DNA of 64,000 nucleotides from Spirochaetales bacterium (GTDB lineage: Bacteria > Spirochaetota > Spirochaetia > Treponematales > Treponemataceae), in assembly GCA_029098225.1 (NCBI GenBank), contig JAQXNX010000032.1, positions 62,001 through 126,000 of the forward strand. The letters run 5' to 3'. Both the position numbers and the translations under genes were made by a program. Below the pieces are notes generated by a model, which did not search any database, had not been told where the DNA came from, and was given only the letters and a program-made list of their open reading frames with translations. Positions 1-9,125 of the stretch are shown piece after piece (the first letter of the stretch is position 1; the number at the start of each line of letters is the position of its first letter).

Positions 1-585
1 TATAACTGCCACACAATTATTGTAATTACACATGATTTAAATGAAGCAATTAATAAAACAGATTTTACAATTCTTTTGCAGGAAGGCAAAATATTAAAAG
101 CCTGCCCTACCAGAGAAACTTCTGCAGAAGAAATTGAAAACCTGCTTTTTGGAATATCTGAAAAAATTGAATTTCCATCGGATTTTATTCAGGCAAATCT
201 TGATGAGAATTTGTTCTTTCAAAACAAAAATAAAAAAATTGCCTACATTCCTTCTGACAAAACTTTCCGGGCTTCAAATCCAAATCTTACAATTATGCAG
301 CTATTGTGTTCCAGACGTACAAATTTAAAAAAATCAGATGCAGTAGATTTTTCAAATCAGCTTTTAAAAAAAGCTGAAGTAAATATAAAATTAAAAGAAA
401 AAGTTTCTGCTCTTTCTGGTGGAATGCTTCAAAGATTAATTCTGGAAAAAGAACTTGCCGAACATCCGGAAACTATAGTTCTTTTTAATCCTTTACACGG
501 CCTTGATGCTGATGCGTCTAAAAGACTTTTTTCAAAACTTAAGAATCTTGCACAAAACGGCGTAAAAGTTATAATAAACTCTTAA
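1..585 (+). CDS. Nucleoside/simple-sugar ABC transporter ATPase (5' end outside window)
   Basis: This is the C-terminal part of a double-domain ABC ATPase that would power nucleoside or simple-sugar uptake from the cytoplasmic face. The frame is open from base 1, so the TTG at 76 is not the start. The first domain ends with a visible H-loop (VITHDLNEA) and the usual LLQEGKI strand. The second domain keeps an IAYIPSDK segment, a signature LSGGMLQR and a D-loop-like GLDADAS. Only about 30 residues separate the two domains where a Walker A segment should lie, and the protein stops at VIINS, before the second H-loop. The second nucleotide site therefore looks non-catalytic. It is followed after 2 nt by two permease genes of the Bmp/YufPQ/PnrDE type. 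The family is certain; the substrate is inferred from the neighbouring permeases. Confidence 0.85.
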   Translation, partial: YNCHTIIVITHDLNEAINKTDFTILLQEGKILKACPTRETSAEEIENLLFGISEKIEFPSDFIQANLDENLFFQNKNKKIAYIPSDKTFRASNPNLTIMQLLCSRRTNLKKSDAVDFSNQLLKKAEVNIKLKEKVSALSGGMLQRLILEKELAEHPETIVLFNPLHGLDADASKRLFSKLKNLAQNGVKVIINS

Positions 586-587
586 TA

Positions 588-1481
588 ATGAATTTCTATT
601 ACATAAGTTATGCATTGAATTTAGCAGCTCTTTACATGATTGCAGGAATTGGTTCCAGCTTTTCCATAAAATCAGGCGATTTAAATATTGGCGGTGAAGG
701 TCAGATTTATATTGGTGGCTTTGTTTGCGCTGTAATTTTGAATTACTTAAAAAATCTTCCATCTATTTTTGCTCTATTTATGGCAATTTTCTGTTCAATG
801 CTAGTAGCAGGAATTCTTATGCTTTTCTGCGCTCTATTAAAAAAAATAAAAGGTGCTGTAATTTTATTAACATCTTATATAGTTTCTGCTGCCATTATTC
901 CTCTGGTTGATGGCTTAATAGCCGGCCCCTTCCGGGGAAACAGCAATAATCTTTTATCTACAGAATATATCAATGAAAAATTCAGATTCATTTCGATTTT
1001 AAAACCAGGTCCTTTAAATATATCTTTTTTTATTGCAATTATTTTCTGTATTCTTGCCGGATTAGTAATTTATAAATCTTCTTACGGAAGACAATTATGC
1101 ATTTATGGAATCTCCGAAGAATATTCTAAATTTTCAAGCTTTAATACAACAAGACTTTCCTTTTCTTCTGCATTTGCAAGCGGAGCTTTTCATGGACTTT
1201 GCGGAGCCTTTGCCATATGCGGAACATATTATACCTGCCACAATGGATTCTATATTTCCATGGGATGGAACGCGCTTACATGTGCATTAATTGCAAGAAG
1301 CAATCCATTCTTATTATTTCCAACTTCTCTTTTTATGAGTTTTATGGTTACATATGCAAACCGCTACGCTCTTTATCATAATTTTTCTTTTGATATGAGC
1401 AGTCTCATTCAATCATTATTTTTATTATTAATCGCTTTTCCGATTTTTTCAGAAGGCAAAAAAAGGATAACTTCAAAATGA
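588..1481 (+). CDS. ABC transporter permease, nucleoside/sugar type (subunit 1)
   Basis: This is an integral inner-membrane permease of the branched-chain/ribose/nucleoside (BPD_transp_2) family, 297 residues with about eight hydrophobic segments. The segment LNIGGEGQIYIGG near residue 40 matches the NIGxEGQ hallmark of the YufP/BmpC and PnrD type of nucleoside permeases. The ATG lies 2 nt after the ATPase stop codon and the 3' end overlaps the next permease by 4 nt (ATGA), so the three genes are translationally coupled. It should form a heterodimeric channel with the following protein. The substrate-binding lipoprotein would be upstream of the window. The exact substrate cannot be read from sequence. 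Confidence 0.85.
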   Translation: MNFYYISYALNLAALYMIAGIGSSFSIKSGDLNIGGEGQIYIGGFVCAVILNYLKNLPSIFALFMAIFCSMLVAGILMLFCALLKKIKGAVILLTSYIVSAAIIPLVDGLIAGPFRGNSNNLLSTEYINEKFRFISILKPGPLNISFFIAIIFCILAGLVIYKSSYGRQLCIYGISEEYSKFSSFNTTRLSFSSAFASGAFHGLCGAFAICGTYYTCHNGFYISMGWNALTCALIARSNPFLLFPTSLFMSFMVTYANRYALYHNFSFDMSSLIQSLFLLLIAFPIFSEGKKRITSK

Positions 1482-2281
1482 TTTTTCACATTCTTTCTTT
1501 TTCATGTCCTTTATTACTCTGCTCTATGGGCGCACTTTTTAGTGAATTTGCCGGCTGTCTGGCTTTATTTCTTGACGGACTGATTACTTTTTCTGGTTTT
1601 ACAACTTATTCATTTACACTGCTTACTCATTCTTTTGTGCTTGGAACAATTCTTTCATTAACGCTTTCGCTTATCCTTATTTTTATGTTTGCCCTGATTA
1701 TAGAAAAGTTTAAAGCTAACAGGTTTATAGCTGCACTGGCCTTGAATCTGTTTTTTTCTGCATTAACAAGTTTATTTTCTTCCCTGATTTATAAAACCCG
1801 CGGTGTTCTTTCTTCTGAATTATTTAATTTTAATATTGCTAATACAAGAATATTTACAATATCAATTTCTATAATTCTTCTTACACTTGCTGTTTTATTT
1901 TTGAGTTTTACAAAAACCGGATTATACATAAGAATTACAGGAAGCGACAGCGATGTTCTTCTTGCAAAAGGGATTTCTCCTGCTTTTACAAGAATTCTTT
2001 CCTGGGAAATCTCAAGCCTTTTTGCAGCAATTTCCGGCTCACTGCTTGCTATGAGAATATGCTGCTTTGTACCAAATATTTCCAGCGGCCGCGGATGGAT
2101 GGCCCTTGCTGCTGTTTTTGTAGGGAAAAAGAAACCTTTACGGACAATAATTGCAGTTATAATTTTCTGTGCAGCAGATTTTTTTGCAACAAACATTCAG
2201 AATGTTATTCCTGGAATTCCATCTTCTCTTTTAATTTCTTTCCCTTATTTTATTGTGCTGCTTCTGATTCTTGTAAATTAA
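1478..2281 (+). CDS. ABC transporter permease, nucleoside/sugar type (subunit 2)
   Basis: This is the second permease of the transporter, 267 residues and almost wholly hydrophobic. Its N-terminal MGALFSEFAG segment corresponds to the LGGLFSERAGVVNIGLEG region of YufQ/PnrE-like permeases, but the NIGxEG part has drifted to LALFLDGL. GISPAFTRILSW and a Gly-rich stretch later in the protein fit the cytoplasmic coupling loop. The start overlaps the previous stop by 4 nt. The gene ends 2 nt from the converging TonB-like gene and no terminator hairpin is visible between them. Family assignment is firm; the purine-nucleoside role is inferred from similarity to the treponemal PnrABCDE system. Confidence 0.8.
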   Translation: MIFHILSFSCPLLLCSMGALFSEFAGCLALFLDGLITFSGFTTYSFTLLTHSFVLGTILSLTLSLILIFMFALIIEKFKANRFIAALALNLFFSALTSLFSSLIYKTRGVLSSELFNFNIANTRIFTISISIILLTLAVLFLSFTKTGLYIRITGSDSDVLLAKGISPAFTRILSWEISSLFAAISGSLLAMRICCFVPNISSGRGWMALAAVFVGKKKPLRTIIAVIIFCAADFFATNIQNVIPGIPSSLLISFPYFIVLLLILVN

Positions 2282-2283
2282 AA

Positions 2284-3477
2284 TTATTTCTTTTTTATAT
2301 GATATTCAAAAGAAGCCTGTGAAGTATTTGAAGCTGCTTCAAATAACCAGGTTTGTAAGGTTTCTTTTATTTCTTTTTTAACAATTTCGCTTAAGATAGA
2401 AGCCGGAGAAAAAATAATTGAAGCTTCAGAAATCTGACCACCTTGTGTAACTGTAAATGAAATTGTTACATCAATATTTGAATTAACCGTTCTGCAGGCA
2501 GCCTCTGAAAGATCTATTTTTGGTTCAGAAGGTTTAATTAAACAGCGGAAAGAGCCTCCTTTCATTTCCATTAAATACTGCCCGTTTCCACTAACCTTTG
2601 CCTTTACAGCTGTTTCGGAAGTAACTCCATTAGCAGCCTGTCCCTGAAATTTTGCTTCTGCAATTCCTGCAAGTTTACTTTTTGTATCACCAGAAGCTGA
2701 GCTTTGCTGTGCATTAGTTGATGAACTCTTACTTTCCTGTTTGTGATTCTGTGCGTTATCTGTTGTTGTTCCCGCAGTACCGGCAACTGAAGACGATGTT
2801 GCTACTATATTCTGTGTAGAAGAAGTTTGTGCAGGAGTATCTGGATCATCATCAAAATCATCATCATAAAACCAATCTGGAACCGATGATTTTGTAACAC
2901 TTGAAGTTTTTGTTCCAAAATCAACTCCATCTGTTAAATCAATTCCAGAAGGAACAAAAGGCTTGGAAGGCTCTGTTGTCTTTTTTACAGGTTCTGAATT
3001 AGTTTGCGTTACTGCAGATTTTTCAGTTGCTGTTTTTGTCGAGGCAGCAGGCTTTTGCTGTGCGGCCGGTTTTGACTGAACCTGCTCAGTTTTTGGAGGC
3101 GCTTTTTCAACCGGTTTTTCAACAGGCTTTGCAGGAGCAGGCTGTTCAACTGCTATTTGTTCTGCCGGCTGCGATGCTGCTTCAGCGGATGCCTGAGTTT
3201 CTGCCGATTCTGCACTTTGTGCTGCAGAAGCCGCAAGCGCCGGTGCTGTATCGACTTCAACCTCCTGTAAAGGTGTTGAAGATAAGATTATTTTTACTTC
3301 CTTAAATTCCGGCTCTTTTTCTTTAAATCTAATCAGGCACATGCAAAGAAGAAAAATCAGCCAGAAAAAAACAGTCCCTGCGATTCCAAGAATTTTGCTT
3401 GTAAAATGAGGCGAAGAATCTACACCAAACAAAGGAGTGCCTTTAAATCTGAATTGTTGTAACGGCAGCCGGCTCAT
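2284..3477 (-). CDS. TonB-like energy transducer
   Basis: This 397-residue protein is built like TonB. It has a short cytoplasmic N terminus and one membrane segment at about residues 28-50. A long low-complexity periplasmic stretch rich in Pro, Ala, Glu, Lys and Ser follows (residues 75-270), and it ends in a compact domain (about 305-397) with the pattern ISFTVTQGGQISEAS that resembles the TonB/TolA C-terminal fold. Its ATG overlaps the ExbD stop codon by 1 nt (TAATG), so it is co-translated with the ExbB/ExbD motor. It would transmit proton-motive-force energy to an outer-membrane partner, most obviously the barrel encoded three genes upstream. The C-terminal domain is divergent, so TonB versus TolA type cannot be decided. 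Confidence 0.75.
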   Translation of the reverse strand: MSRLPLQQFRFKGTPLFGVDSSPHFTSKILGIAGTVFFWLIFLLCMCLIRFKEKEPEFKEVKIILSSTPLQEVEVDTAPALAASAAQSAESAETQASAEAASQPAEQIAVEQPAPAKPVEKPVEKAPPKTEQVQSKPAAQQKPAASTKTATEKSAVTQTNSEPVKKTTEPSKPFVPSGIDLTDGVDFGTKTSSVTKSSVPDWFYDDDFDDDPDTPAQTSSTQNIVATSSSVAGTAGTTTDNAQNHKQESKSSSTNAQQSSASGDTKSKLAGIAEAKFQGQAANGVTSETAVKAKVSGNGQYLMEMKGGSFRCLIKPSEPKIDLSEAACRTVNSNIDVTISFTVTQGGQISEASIIFSPASILSEIVKKEIKETLQTWLFEAASNTSQASFEYHIKKK

Positions 3478-3893
3478 TATTTTTTCTCCGAAGTCGTTCG
3501 TAAATTTATCATGCTAAAGCCATTTTCGCGTATAACATCAAAAATAGAAACTACAGTTCCATTTGTTACTTCGCTGTCGGCTTCAAGAGAAACAGGAAAT
3601 TCATCTTTCTTAATATCTCCTGTATCAAAATTAGATAGCTCAACACTTAAAGCTGCCAGAGAAACCTGTTTATCATTAAAATAAAAATTTCCGTTACTCT
3701 GGGCAGTTATTGTTATTCCCTGAACGCTTGTACCTTCTGCAGTACGGCTTTGAGGAAGATTCAATTTTATGCCGGGCAAAATTGCAAAGGTTGTAGAAAC
3801 GAGGAAAAATATAATTAACTGAAAAACAACATCCAACATTGGTGTCATATCAACATTGGATCTTATCTGAGCACGTCTTTTTCGTAATCTCAT
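3477..3893 (-). CDS. exbD: ExbD/TolR-family proton-channel subunit
   Basis: This 138-residue protein is the usual length for ExbD/TolR. It has a basic cytoplasmic N terminus (RKRRAQIR) and one membrane helix at residues 21-40, with the essential proton-carrying aspartate in MTPMLDVVFQ (Asp21). A periplasmic domain follows. With ExbB it forms a proton-driven motor in the inner membrane. It lies 17 nt after exbB and overlaps the TonB-like gene by 1 nt. TolR is the alternative name; the absence of TolB and Pal genes nearby favours an ExbD-type label, but sequence alone does not separate the two. Confidence 0.88.
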   Translation of the reverse strand: MRLRKRRAQIRSNVDMTPMLDVVFQLIIFFLVSTTFAILPGIKLNLPQSRTAEGTSVQGITITAQSNGNFYFNDKQVSLAALSVELSNFDTGDIKKDEFPVSLEADSEVTNGTVVSIFDVIRENGFSMINLRTTSEKK

Positions 3894-3910
3894 ATAAACT
3901 CCAATTTAAA

Positions 3911-4522
3911 TTATGAAACTCTTCCTGTAAGACGTAATAAAACGCTTGTTACGTCCGATTCCATTTCTACAAGCCTGTGATTAACTCTCGAATTAAAAAA
4001 GTTATGGAATATAACAGACGGAATAGAAACACAAAGACCTGCAACGGTTGTTACAAGAGCTTCGGCAATAGCTCCAGCAAGTAAAGAAGGATCTCCCATA
4101 GTTCCTCCAGAACCAAGAATTCCAAAGGCTTTAATGTTTCCTGTAACAGTTCCCAAAAGTCCAAGGAGTGTAGAAATATTTGCAATTGTTCCCAAAGGAG
4201 TAAGCCAGTGTTCCAGACGTGGAACTACAAAATCCATTTCAGCTTCTACGGCTTCTCGCAAATCCTGCTCCTGATAGTATCTGCAGTCAACAGCTTTTTT
4301 AATTACCTGCGACATTGGAGTATCTGCCTGAGCGCAGGCTACAGCACAGGCTTCATAATTTCCTGCTCTGATAGAACCATCTAAATCGCTCATAAGTTTT
4401 AAATCTTTTTTCTTTATAGTGTAAAAATATACACAGCGTTCAATAATTATAAAGGTAGCAAAGATTCCGCAAAAAATAATTGGAATCATTAATAGCCCGC
4501 CAGATTTTAAAGTTTCAATCAT
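3911..4522 (-). CDS. exbB: ExbB/TolQ/MotA-family proton-channel subunit
   Basis: This 203-residue inner-membrane protein has three membrane helices: residues 10-28, and two in the C-terminal half around LLGLLGTVTGNI and EALVTTVAGLCVSIPSV. The threonine-bearing pattern GTVTGNIKAF and the small-residue-rich last helix are typical of ExbB/TolQ. A cytoplasmic loop carries the acidic stretch EQDLREAVEAEMDFV. It supplies the pore of the motor whose ExbD and TonB-like partners follow directly. It lies 20 nt downstream of the barrel gene in the same operon. Confidence 0.88.
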   Translation of the reverse strand: MIETLKSGGLLMIPIIFCGIFATFIIIERCVYFYTIKKKDLKLMSDLDGSIRAGNYEACAVACAQADTPMSQVIKKAVDCRYYQEQDLREAVEAEMDFVVPRLEHWLTPLGTIANISTLLGLLGTVTGNIKAFGILGSGGTMGDPSLLAGAIAEALVTTVAGLCVSIPSVIFHNFFNSRVNHRLVEMESDVTSVLLRLTGRVS

Positions 4523-4542
4523 AATTCACCTCATTTAAAAAA

Positions 4543-6243
4543 TTACAAAAAGAATTTCAAAAGTAAAGAAGCAGTTCCGCTTCTTCCAATATATTCACCG
4601 GCATAAACTCTTTTTTCTGCTTTTACCAGTTTTACAATATCGGTTGCATTAAGAACAACTCTTACAGCAGGAGTTATACCAATAAAACCTTCAAAGTTGA
4701 CTAAAGGTACAGTTAAAGAATTTTCAAAGCTGTATAAGCCCTGCAAATCTATACCCCAGCGCGCATTTTCGTCCTGCAAATTAAGCTGTAACCCTAAAAG
4801 TTGAATATTTTCCAGCAGCGGAACATCAAGCCAGTTTGAATGCCAGCTTCCAGAAAGAGTAAAAATTTTATAATGATAAGAAAGCGCGAATTCAGTTGTT
4901 AAAAGCTGCAGCTCTCTTTTTGAGTATCCATAAACACCACAGGTTCTGTAATCTTCAGTATAGTCAGCTTCCCAGGTGTTATTTCCTAAAGCGTTTCTTT
5001 TATACTCAACAAAGGCTTTTCCTGTGAAAGATGATTTTAAAGGAACAGATAAATTAAAGTTTCCATACCAGAAAGACGTTTCTTCCGGGATGAAAGAAAG
5101 GACAGAAAATTTATATTTATTCTCTAAGTCCCAGACTGAATTTGCGAATGACTGCATTCCACCTTCGGCTCCGATAGTAAACCGGCGGTTTGAAAAATAA
5201 ACAGGAATTGAATATTCTACACCAGCATTAAACGGAACAATTACATTCTGACCGTTCAAATAATTTCCAATGACAGCAGAAGCATTTCCATAAATCTTAG
5301 CACTATCATTCTGCCATTTTAATCCAACAGAAAAAACACCTCTATGAGACATTCTGGTTTCGTCATTTCCCAATATAATCTCTCTTTGAATTTCTGATTC
5401 TTCATTTTTAAATTTATTCATATATGCGAAATCTTTTTCCAGACCATACAAATTAGTATTAAACACATACTGGCCTGAAAGATAAGCAGAAAAATGCTTA
5501 AAATAAAAATCAGTAATAAGCTCAGGAGAAGCAAACAGATAACCGGCCTGATAAAGGAAGGAAGGAATATTTTCTATAGCTTTTATATCTGAAGTTTGTG
5601 AATATCTGTTATAAAAGCTGGAATTTAAATTTAATTTTAAATCAAAATTTTCATTAAATATAAAACCATAATCCATACCAAGCTTTATATAATCTTTATT
5701 TATGGAAGTAAATAACGGTGTTTTATTCTGAAAGCCTTCTGAATTGGAAAAATAATTTCCTTCCAGCTGCAGGGAAAAATTTCCGGCTACAAATTTTTTA
5801 TAGGCAAAAAGTTGTGTATCCCGGTCAAAATAATTCCCGTTCAAAGACTGGCCGACATAACCATTTGCGCTGTTATGAGAAAAATCAAGTTTAAATGGTT
5901 GAACTCCATTTATTGTATACAAAGAAAAATCGCAGTTAAATAAACATGGAAAACCGCCTCCAACCATTCCCTGAGCATACAGGCTTTTTTGATTTTCTTC
6001 CACAAGTGAAGACGATAATTCTGTGTCTTCCGGTTTTTCAATCTGTGGAAGCTGAGGAACAATATTTCCACTTCCGTCAATTTCAGTCACCCTGTTTTTA
6101 AAATCCGGAAGATCAGTTAATTCTACCGAAACTGAATCGTTTCCTATTGTTGTAGAAATATCAGGAAGTTCAATATCCTGTGCACTTAAAACAGAATTTA
6201 AGGATAATAAAAATATTAAAAAACTGAAAATATATTTTTTCAT
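4543..6243 (-). CDS. Outer-membrane beta-barrel protein in TonB/ExbBD operon
   Basis: This 566-residue protein has a clear signal peptide (about residues 1-21) and then a short acidic N-terminal extension of about 65 residues. Many alternating amphipathic strands rich in Tyr, Phe, Asn and Gly run to the end. The last residues, SLLLKFFL, end in an aromatic-rich strand as BAM-assembled barrels do, and the preceding YIGRSGTA resembles the end of TonB-dependent receptors. I see no recognisable plug domain between the signal peptide and barrel; the extension is too short for one. The position directly before exbB suggests it is the client of the ExbB/ExbD/TonB machine. Which compound or protein it handles cannot be told from sequence. 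Confidence 0.65.
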   Translation of the reverse strand: MKKYIFSFLIFLLSLNSVLSAQDIELPDISTTIGNDSVSVELTDLPDFKNRVTEIDGSGNIVPQLPQIEKPEDTELSSSLVEENQKSLYAQGMVGGGFPCLFNCDFSLYTINGVQPFKLDFSHNSANGYVGQSLNGNYFDRDTQLFAYKKFVAGNFSLQLEGNYFSNSEGFQNKTPLFTSINKDYIKLGMDYGFIFNENFDLKLNLNSSFYNRYSQTSDIKAIENIPSFLYQAGYLFASPELITDFYFKHFSAYLSGQYVFNTNLYGLEKDFAYMNKFKNEESEIQREIILGNDETRMSHRGVFSVGLKWQNDSAKIYGNASAVIGNYLNGQNVIVPFNAGVEYSIPVYFSNRRFTIGAEGGMQSFANSVWDLENKYKFSVLSFIPEETSFWYGNFNLSVPLKSSFTGKAFVEYKRNALGNNTWEADYTEDYRTCGVYGYSKRELQLLTTEFALSYHYKIFTLSGSWHSNWLDVPLLENIQLLGLQLNLQDENARWGIDLQGLYSFENSLTVPLVNFEGFIGITPAVRVVLNATDIVKLVKAEKRVYAGEYIGRSGTASLLLKFFL

Positions 6244-6258
6244 AATTACACTCCAATC

Positions 6259-9123
6259 TTACTTTAAGAGACTGTCTACTCTTTGGGCATATCGCGACTG
6301 CGGATAAAGGCTCTTTAACAATTCTGCAGTTTCTTTTGCATCAGCAATTAACTGATCCGAAACAAAAGTTTCTGTTGCACTGTAAAGAACCGAAGCCGCT
6401 CCATTTTCTTCTCCGCAAGTTCTATATAACTTTGCCGCATCCAGATAATATTTTGCCGCAAGAGAATTTTCTCCATTCGTCCTGTAATAATCGGCAATGA
6501 TTTCTGAATTCTGAGCAGCATATTTACTTTCATTTTTAGCTGTCTGCTTTGGAAGAATTTCCATTGCAAGTTCAAAGGCTTCATTTACAGTTAAAGGATT
6601 TTGTGAATAAAGTTGAACAAGTTCACTTCCAGAAATTCTACCTTCCAGAGTTTTAATTCCACCGTTCTTTTCATATTCAGATTTTTTTTCTACAATCTTT
6701 GGCGAAGTTCCTTTAACAATAAGTTCAAGCTCACTTATTTTTTTTGTAATTCCAGACACTTCTGATTCTTTTGGAAAATCTTTAAGCATTTGTTTTGCAA
6801 GTTCAAGCGCTAACGAATAATCAGTTTTAGCATAATACGAATTCAAAAGATTTGTACTTGCCTGGAAAGAATAAATTCCATCAGGAGAATTCTGAAGAAG
6901 TGTTTTACAGAACATTATGCTGCGTTCATATTCAGCAGTCTTATAAGCACATTCTCCTGCATAAAAAAGAACCTGAATATAATAGTCGCCATTCGGAAAT
7001 TTATAAATATAATTACTAAAACGATTTAAGGCAGATTCATAATCATTGTTTAGATAAAATAATTCTCCATTACGATACATTGCTTCCTGAACAAATGCAG
7101 ACTTAGGATTTTCTTTAATTAAACTCTGATACTCATTATCAGCAGAATTTATTTTTCCCTGCCGCTGATAAAGTTCTGCAAGAAGCATTTTTATACGTGC
7201 ATTAAATTCTTCCATGCCCTTTTCGTATTCAAGAAGAAATTTTTCAGCTTCGATAAAATCATTAAAATCACTATAAATTTCTGAAAGGAAAATCACTGCA
7301 TATTCTTTCTCATTTTGAGTTGCTGCTTTTTCCAGCAGCTTATTTGCATAATAATATGCATTTTTTGAATCTTTATTTAAGAGTGCATTTTTTGCAGCGT
7401 ACTCATAAGACTTAAAAATATTTTTTTCCTGCGGTGCTTCAGAAATATAACGCACAAAAGAAGAATAGGAATCTCTGTTTTCGCCAAGAGAAAATTCAGC
7501 AATTCCCTTGTAATAAAAACTCTGCGGAATAAAGCCCGTTTTTCCGGACTGATTTTTTATATATGAAGAAAAATGATTTTTAGCTTTTGTCCAGTCGTGC
7601 AGATTAATGCAGCACAAACCGGCAATGTATTCTTTTTCTAAATCTTCAGATTTTAGAATTTTTTCATAGGCAGAAGAATATTCGCCGCAATAAAAAAGTG
7701 CTTTAGCGTATTCTGCATAATCTGCTTTCTGCATTGAATTTTCTTCTTCAATTTTTTCATATACTTCACATGCTTTATTATACTCATTCATTTTACATAG
7801 CGCCGAAGCGTACAGATTCTGAACTTCGCTTAAAACCTTAGTGTATTCTTTCTGTTCATAATAATAAGCAGAGAGAATATATTTACAGGTGTAATCTGGA
7901 TTTTTTATTTTATTATAAAGCTCAGGAATTGATGAAAAATATTTTTTTTCTGTTTTCAAATTAAAAGCACAATTTAAAAGTTCAGAATAAACAGAATCGC
8001 AAATTTCATCTGAATCTTTTTTAAGAAAATCCTGAATTTCCTGTAAAATATTATATGCCTGAAGATAATTTTTATTTTCAATTAAAATTTTGGCCTTGTA
8101 AATTCCTGCAATTTTAGCATTAAGGTTTTCCTGATAGTTTTCACTTATCTTAGAAAAATATTCATCCGCTTTAGAAAAATTTTTGTTTTCAAACTGTTCA
8201 ATTCCTAAACGCAGATAAAATTCTTCTACAAGCTTTTCTTCATTCTGAAGATTAGAAATTGCATTTGCAAAAATTTCATTTGTACTATGACCAACATTAT
8301 GATTTTCCGAAAGCAGATATGCTTTTTTTAAGGCTATAACTGCAAGAGAGCCAGTTGAATTTTCAAAAACAATTGCATAATGATTATAAGCCTCTTTGTA
8401 TAATCCAAGAGACTCATAAGCCTGAGCAGTGTAAAGACAAAGCTGAAAATAAAAATCTTCTTCAAAATATTCTTTTGAAAGACTGTTAAATAAAGAAGTT
8501 ATTTTTTTATATTGCTTTAAGAAATCATAACAAATAAACAGACAATTCAAAGAGGAATTATATTGTGCCTGAGTATAATACTTTCCGTTTGAAATAATTA
8601 TTTCAAAATAATCAGCAGACTTCTCATACTCTTCAAGATAAAAAAGAGATTCAGCTGTATATAAAACTGCCAGATTTTCATATTCAATATTTTCATGAGC
8701 TAATGACTTCGATAATCGTGAAAAATAAATTAAAGCCTGATTATAATCCTTCTGATAAAATTTTGTTTTTCCAAGAAGAAATGTACATTTGTAATAAACT
8801 TCATTTCCTGTCTGCACGTGTTCCATTGTTTTTTTAAGCAGGATTTCTGCTTCATCATAATTCTGCATATAAACAAGCGCTTCGGCTTTATAAGAAAGGA
8901 CCAGAGGTGTATAAACTGAATCCGGATATTTTTCTAAGAATTCATTTGCAGTAGTTACAGTACCAGGATAAAACTTATTTTTATAAGCTGAATTAACTTC
9001 GTTATATAAGAGATTTTCATTTTCTATATAAGCTGAATCAAAATCAAAGTTTTCTGAAAATGCATTTTCTATATTTAAAAATAAAATCAAAGAAAATACA
9101 TAAAGAATTTTTTTAGTATTCAT
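6259..9123 (-). CDS. Large periplasmic TPR protein
   Basis: This 954-residue protein has a signal peptide (about 1-23) followed by tandem tetratricopeptide-like helical pairs through most of its length. Repeated Tyr/Ala patterns such as YYKGIAEFSLGE and AMYRNGELFYLNNDYESALN are visible. The layout resembles YbgF/CpoB- or BamD-like TPR scaffolds but is far longer. It has no lipobox Cys, so it is probably a soluble periplasmic protein. The gene starts 2 nt after the stop of the upstream gene and ends 15 nt before the barrel gene, so it belongs to the TonB/ExbBD operon. A scaffolding or coupling role in that envelope complex is an inference. Confidence 0.7.
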   Translation of the reverse strand: MNTKKILYVFSLILFLNIENAFSENFDFDSAYIENENLLYNEVNSAYKNKFYPGTVTTANEFLEKYPDSVYTPLVLSYKAEALVYMQNYDEAEILLKKTMEHVQTGNEVYYKCTFLLGKTKFYQKDYNQALIYFSRLSKSLAHENIEYENLAVLYTAESLFYLEEYEKSADYFEIIISNGKYYTQAQYNSSLNCLFICYDFLKQYKKITSLFNSLSKEYFEEDFYFQLCLYTAQAYESLGLYKEAYNHYAIVFENSTGSLAVIALKKAYLLSENHNVGHSTNEIFANAISNLQNEEKLVEEFYLRLGIEQFENKNFSKADEYFSKISENYQENLNAKIAGIYKAKILIENKNYLQAYNILQEIQDFLKKDSDEICDSVYSELLNCAFNLKTEKKYFSSIPELYNKIKNPDYTCKYILSAYYYEQKEYTKVLSEVQNLYASALCKMNEYNKACEVYEKIEEENSMQKADYAEYAKALFYCGEYSSAYEKILKSEDLEKEYIAGLCCINLHDWTKAKNHFSSYIKNQSGKTGFIPQSFYYKGIAEFSLGENRDSYSSFVRYISEAPQEKNIFKSYEYAAKNALLNKDSKNAYYYANKLLEKAATQNEKEYAVIFLSEIYSDFNDFIEAEKFLLEYEKGMEEFNARIKMLLAELYQRQGKINSADNEYQSLIKENPKSAFVQEAMYRNGELFYLNNDYESALNRFSNYIYKFPNGDYYIQVLFYAGECAYKTAEYERSIMFCKTLLQNSPDGIYSFQASTNLLNSYYAKTDYSLALELAKQMLKDFPKESEVSGITKKISELELIVKGTSPKIVEKKSEYEKNGGIKTLEGRISGSELVQLYSQNPLTVNEAFELAMEILPKQTAKNESKYAAQNSEIIADYYRTNGENSLAAKYYLDAAKLYRTCGEENGAASVLYSATETFVSDQLIADAKETAELLKSLYPQSRYAQRVDSLLK

Positions 9124-9125
9124 AA

